From an uncultured Anaerolineaceae bacterium (lineage in GTDB: Bacteria; Chloroflexota; Anaerolineae; Promineifilales; Promineifilaceae), in assembly GCA_937967805.1 (NCBI GenBank), contig CALBTC010000366.1, positions 1-35,680 on the forward strand: a DNA stretch of 35,680 nucleotides. Direction: 5' to 3'. The notes beneath the pieces were generated by a model. That model saw only the letters and a program-made list of their open reading frames with translations. It made no database searches and was not told the origin of the DNA. Within the stretch, counting starts at the first letter, position 1. Every line of letters starts with the position of its first letter. A program made the position numbers and the translations under genes. Below, piece by piece: positions 34,020-35,680 of the stretch.

Positions 34020-35558
34020 ATGGATTTTATTCTAGATAACCTGCTGAATTTAATCATCTTCTTTCCCACGTTGGCAGCATTACTCATTTTCCTGCTGCCT
34101 GAGGATGAAAAGAACCTGATTCGCCGCCTGGCCTTTGTGCTGAGCCTGGTGCCCATCGTGCTGGTGCTCATCATGTGGTTTAACTATGATCGGGCCGCCG
34201 CCGACATCCAGTTTGAAGTAATGGCCGAATGGTTCCCGGCAATTGGGGCCAGTTATCACATCGGCATAGACGGCATCAGCCTGCCGCTTTTCTTCTTGAC
34301 GGTCATTTTGACGCCGCTGGCCATTCTGGCCTCCTTTAGCATCGAAGAGAAGGTGCGGATGTACATGGTGCTGTTCCTCATCATGGAAACGGCCATGCTG
34401 GGCCTGTTTGCCGCGCTGGACCTGATGATCTTCTTTGTTTTCTGGGAGTTTGGCCTGGTGCCCATGTATTTCCTCATCAAGCTGTGGGGTGGCAAGGACC
34501 GGGATTACGCCTCGTTTAAATTCTTTATTTATACGATGGCCGGCAGTTTGGGTTTGCTGCTTTCGATTCAGGTGATTGGCTTGTCGATGGGGACGTTTGA
34601 CATTCCCACGCTGATGGACACCTGGGTGAACACCACCAGCGGCACGCTGGCCGGCACCGGGCTGGACGTGGGGTTGGTGAAAACCATTGCTTACTGGGCG
34701 TTCTTTATCGCCTTTGCCATCAAAGTGCCCATCTGGCCATTCCACACCTGGCTGCCGGATGCCCACACGCAGGCACCTACGGCCGGCTCGATGATTTTGG
34801 CCGGTGTCTTGCTGAAGCTGGGGGCTTATGGCTTTATCCGGTTGGTGATTCCGCTTTTTCCGCAGCAGGCCAACCAAACGGCCGTTGTCCTGGCCTGGCT
34901 TGGCGCAATTAGCATTGTGTTGGGTGGCTTTGCCGCTTTTGGCCAATGGGACTTCAAACGATTGGTGGCTTACTCCTCGATTAACCATATGGGGTTTGTG
35001 GTGCTGGGCATTGCGGTGATGGCTTTTGCTTACGGCCGTTCCTTCGCAGAACTCGGCCCCACGACCGACGCCATCATGGCCACCAGCGGCGCCGTCTTCC
35101 AGATGGTGAATCATGGGCTGTCTGCGGCGGGCATGTTCTTCCTGGTCGGCGTTATTTATGACCGGGCGCATACACGCGATCTCAAGCAGTATGGCGGCAT
35201 CTGGTCAATCATGCCTGTGTTTGGCACCATTCTCATCTTTACCAGCATGGCCTCGTTGGGCCTGCCCGGCCTGAACGGTTTTGTCAGCGAATTCATGATC
35301 GTGCGCGGCAGTTGGAACTTCTTCGCGGTGCAGTTAGCCATCTCTATGCTGGGGCTGCTCATGACCGGCGCTTACATCCTAAAAGGCATTGGCGAAACAT
35401 TGCATGGTCCCATCAAGCAAGAATGGGCCAGGCTTCCGGACATGACCCTGCGCGAACATTTGGTGATCTGGCCGCTGATGGCCCTGATGCTCAGCCTGGG
35501 TATCTGGCCGCAGTGGATTTTAGTCTTTATCAACGACACGATTACAAAACTATTTTAG
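34020..35558 (+). CDS. nuoM: NADH-quinone oxidoreductase subunit M
   Basis: 512 residues, usual length, about 14 helices. Signatures: YHIGIDGISLPLFFLT, WEFGLVPMYFLIKLWGG with the conserved Glu, KVPIWPFHTWLPDAHTQAPT with helix-VII-type Lys and the family's HTQAPTAGSMILAGVLLKLG, and YSSINHMGFVVLG. It is an antiporter-like proton-pumping subunit. Followed by a heptad element and nuoN. Confidence 0.95.
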   Translation: MDFILDNLLNLIIFFPTLAALLIFLLPEDEKNLIRRLAFVLSLVPIVLVLIMWFNYDRAAADIQFEVMAEWFPAIGASYHIGIDGISLPLFFLTVILTPLAILASFSIEEKVRMYMVLFLIMETAMLGLFAALDLMIFFVFWEFGLVPMYFLIKLWGGKDRDYASFKFFIYTMAGSLGLLLSIQVIGLSMGTFDIPTLMDTWVNTTSGTLAGTGLDVGLVKTIAYWAFFIAFAIKVPIWPFHTWLPDAHTQAPTAGSMILAGVLLKLGAYGFIRLVIPLFPQQANQTAVVLAWLGAISIVLGGFAAFGQWDFKRLVAYSSINHMGFVVLGIAVMAFAYGRSFAELGPTTDAIMATSGAVFQMVNHGLSAAGMFFLVGVIYDRAHTRDLKQYGGIWSIMPVFGTILIFTSMASLGLPGLNGFVSEFMIVRGSWNFFAVQLAISMLGLLMTGAYILKGIGETLHGPIKQEWARLPDMTLREHLVIWPLMALMLSLGIWPQWILVFINDTITKLF

Positions 35559-35617
35559 TAATTGGGTAATTAAGTAATTGGGCAATTAATTACTCAATTA
35601 CCCAATTGCCCAATTAC
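35558..35617. repeat. Heptad-period hairpin between nuoM and nuoN
   Basis: Begins at the nuoM stop. Units gtaattg-ggtaatt-aagtaat-tgggcaa turn into inverse units ctcaatt-acccaat-tgcccaa-ttac. An A+T-rich unit with the same 7-nt period and inverted layout as other elements in the window. Confidence 0.7.
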
Positions 35618-35642
35618 ACTCCTTTAAGCGGGAAGAGAATTT

Positions 35643-35680
35643 ATGGAATTTCCCTTTTTATCAATCATTGCGCTGTCGCC
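35643..35680 (+). CDS. nuoN: Start of NADH-quinone oxidoreductase subunit N (partial)
   Basis: Only 12 codons are visible (M-E-F-P-F-L-S-I-I-A-L-S, then P) with ribosome site GGGAAGAG. Position after nuoM and the hydrophobic start ending A-L-S-P fit NuoN, which usually begins in this way before a Glu-rich first helix. The identity rests mainly on operon order. Confidence 0.6.
   Translation, partial: MEFPFLSIIALS

Larger units (their letters stand above)
138..35039. repeat. Highly iterated palindrome ACGGCCGT (about 48 copies)
   Basis: Hand-located starts: 138, 399, 673, 1195, 1423, 2085, 2658, 3672, 3892, 4003, 4504, 4735, 7332, 7594, 8903, 9206, 9349, 9890, 11246, 11477, 12059, 13235, 14318, 14723, 18115, 18616, 19235, 19501, 19604, 20396, 20626, 22091, 22804, 22976, 23154, 23693, 24101, 25787, 26902, 27076, 27740, 28178, 28517, 30969, 31961, 33501, 34878, 35032. 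It is read in different frames (Thr-Ala-Val, Asn-Gly-Arg and others), occurs in genes on both strands and in gaps, and is accompanied by one-mismatch copies (GCGGCCGT, TCGGCCGT). Confidence 0.85.

Noticed and set aside
34080..35171. Long antisense open frame opposite nuoM (and others opposite the A2M and radical SAM genes)
   Set aside because: Shadow frames of clearly coding genes; composition is His/Gln/Arg-rich without any domain signal.

Overview
The window is a bacterial chromosome segment of about 55% G+C by eye, most likely from a member of the Chloroflexota (Anaerolineae/Ardenticatenia-like). That placement is an inference from gene content and style: an alpha-2-macroglobulin protein, a giant SBBP/beta-helix/Kelch exoprotein, a membrane-arm-only nuo cluster, and a radical SAM protein with a Sec-type tail. 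No rRNA, tRNA, CRISPR array or insertion sequence was found.

Layout. 1-10193 (+ strand): a 5'-truncated alpha-2-macroglobulin, an alpha/beta hydrolase fused to a cyclic-nucleotide-binding domain, a two-CBS-domain protein, a tyrosine phosphatase, a frameshifted PAS/HisKA-like sensor fragment, and a cobalamin-type radical SAM protein whose frame continues through two consecutive TGA codons into an A-E-P tail. 10267-20352 (- strand): a 2,483-residue mosaic secreted protein, a small secreted beta-helix protein and an MFS transporter. 20497-22043 (+): a VKOR-family thiol oxidoreductase and a methyltransferase. 22069-25860 (-): OsmC protein, the 6-phosphogluconolactonase/glucokinase/DUF427 operon, and a zinc-finger anti-sigma/sigma factor pair. 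25970-27699 (+): a mycoredoxin-like protein, a 54-residue peptide ending in four tryptophans, and an Asp-rich-motif prenyltransferase. 27724-28443 (-): an OmpR-type response regulator. 28971 to the end (+): nuoA-H-J-K-L-M and the start of nuoN, the membrane arm of respiratory complex I without nuoB, C, D or I.

Four things stand out. (1) The tiny Trp-rich peptide followed by a polyprenyl-synthase-like enzyme has the layout of the Bacillus ComX/ComQ prenylated-peptide pheromone pair and is a candidate new prenylated RiPP or signalling system. (2) The radical SAM gene appears to encode a selenoprotein with tandem Sec codons (U-U-A-E-P). (3) The palindrome ACGGCCGT occurs about 48 times by hand count where fewer than one would be expected, in all frames and on both gene strands, like the cyanobacterial HIP1 element. 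(4) Many intergenic gaps hold hairpins built from degenerate 7-nt units that begin right at stop codons; one begins immediately after the TAA that would end the extended selenoprotein frame, which independently supports readthrough.
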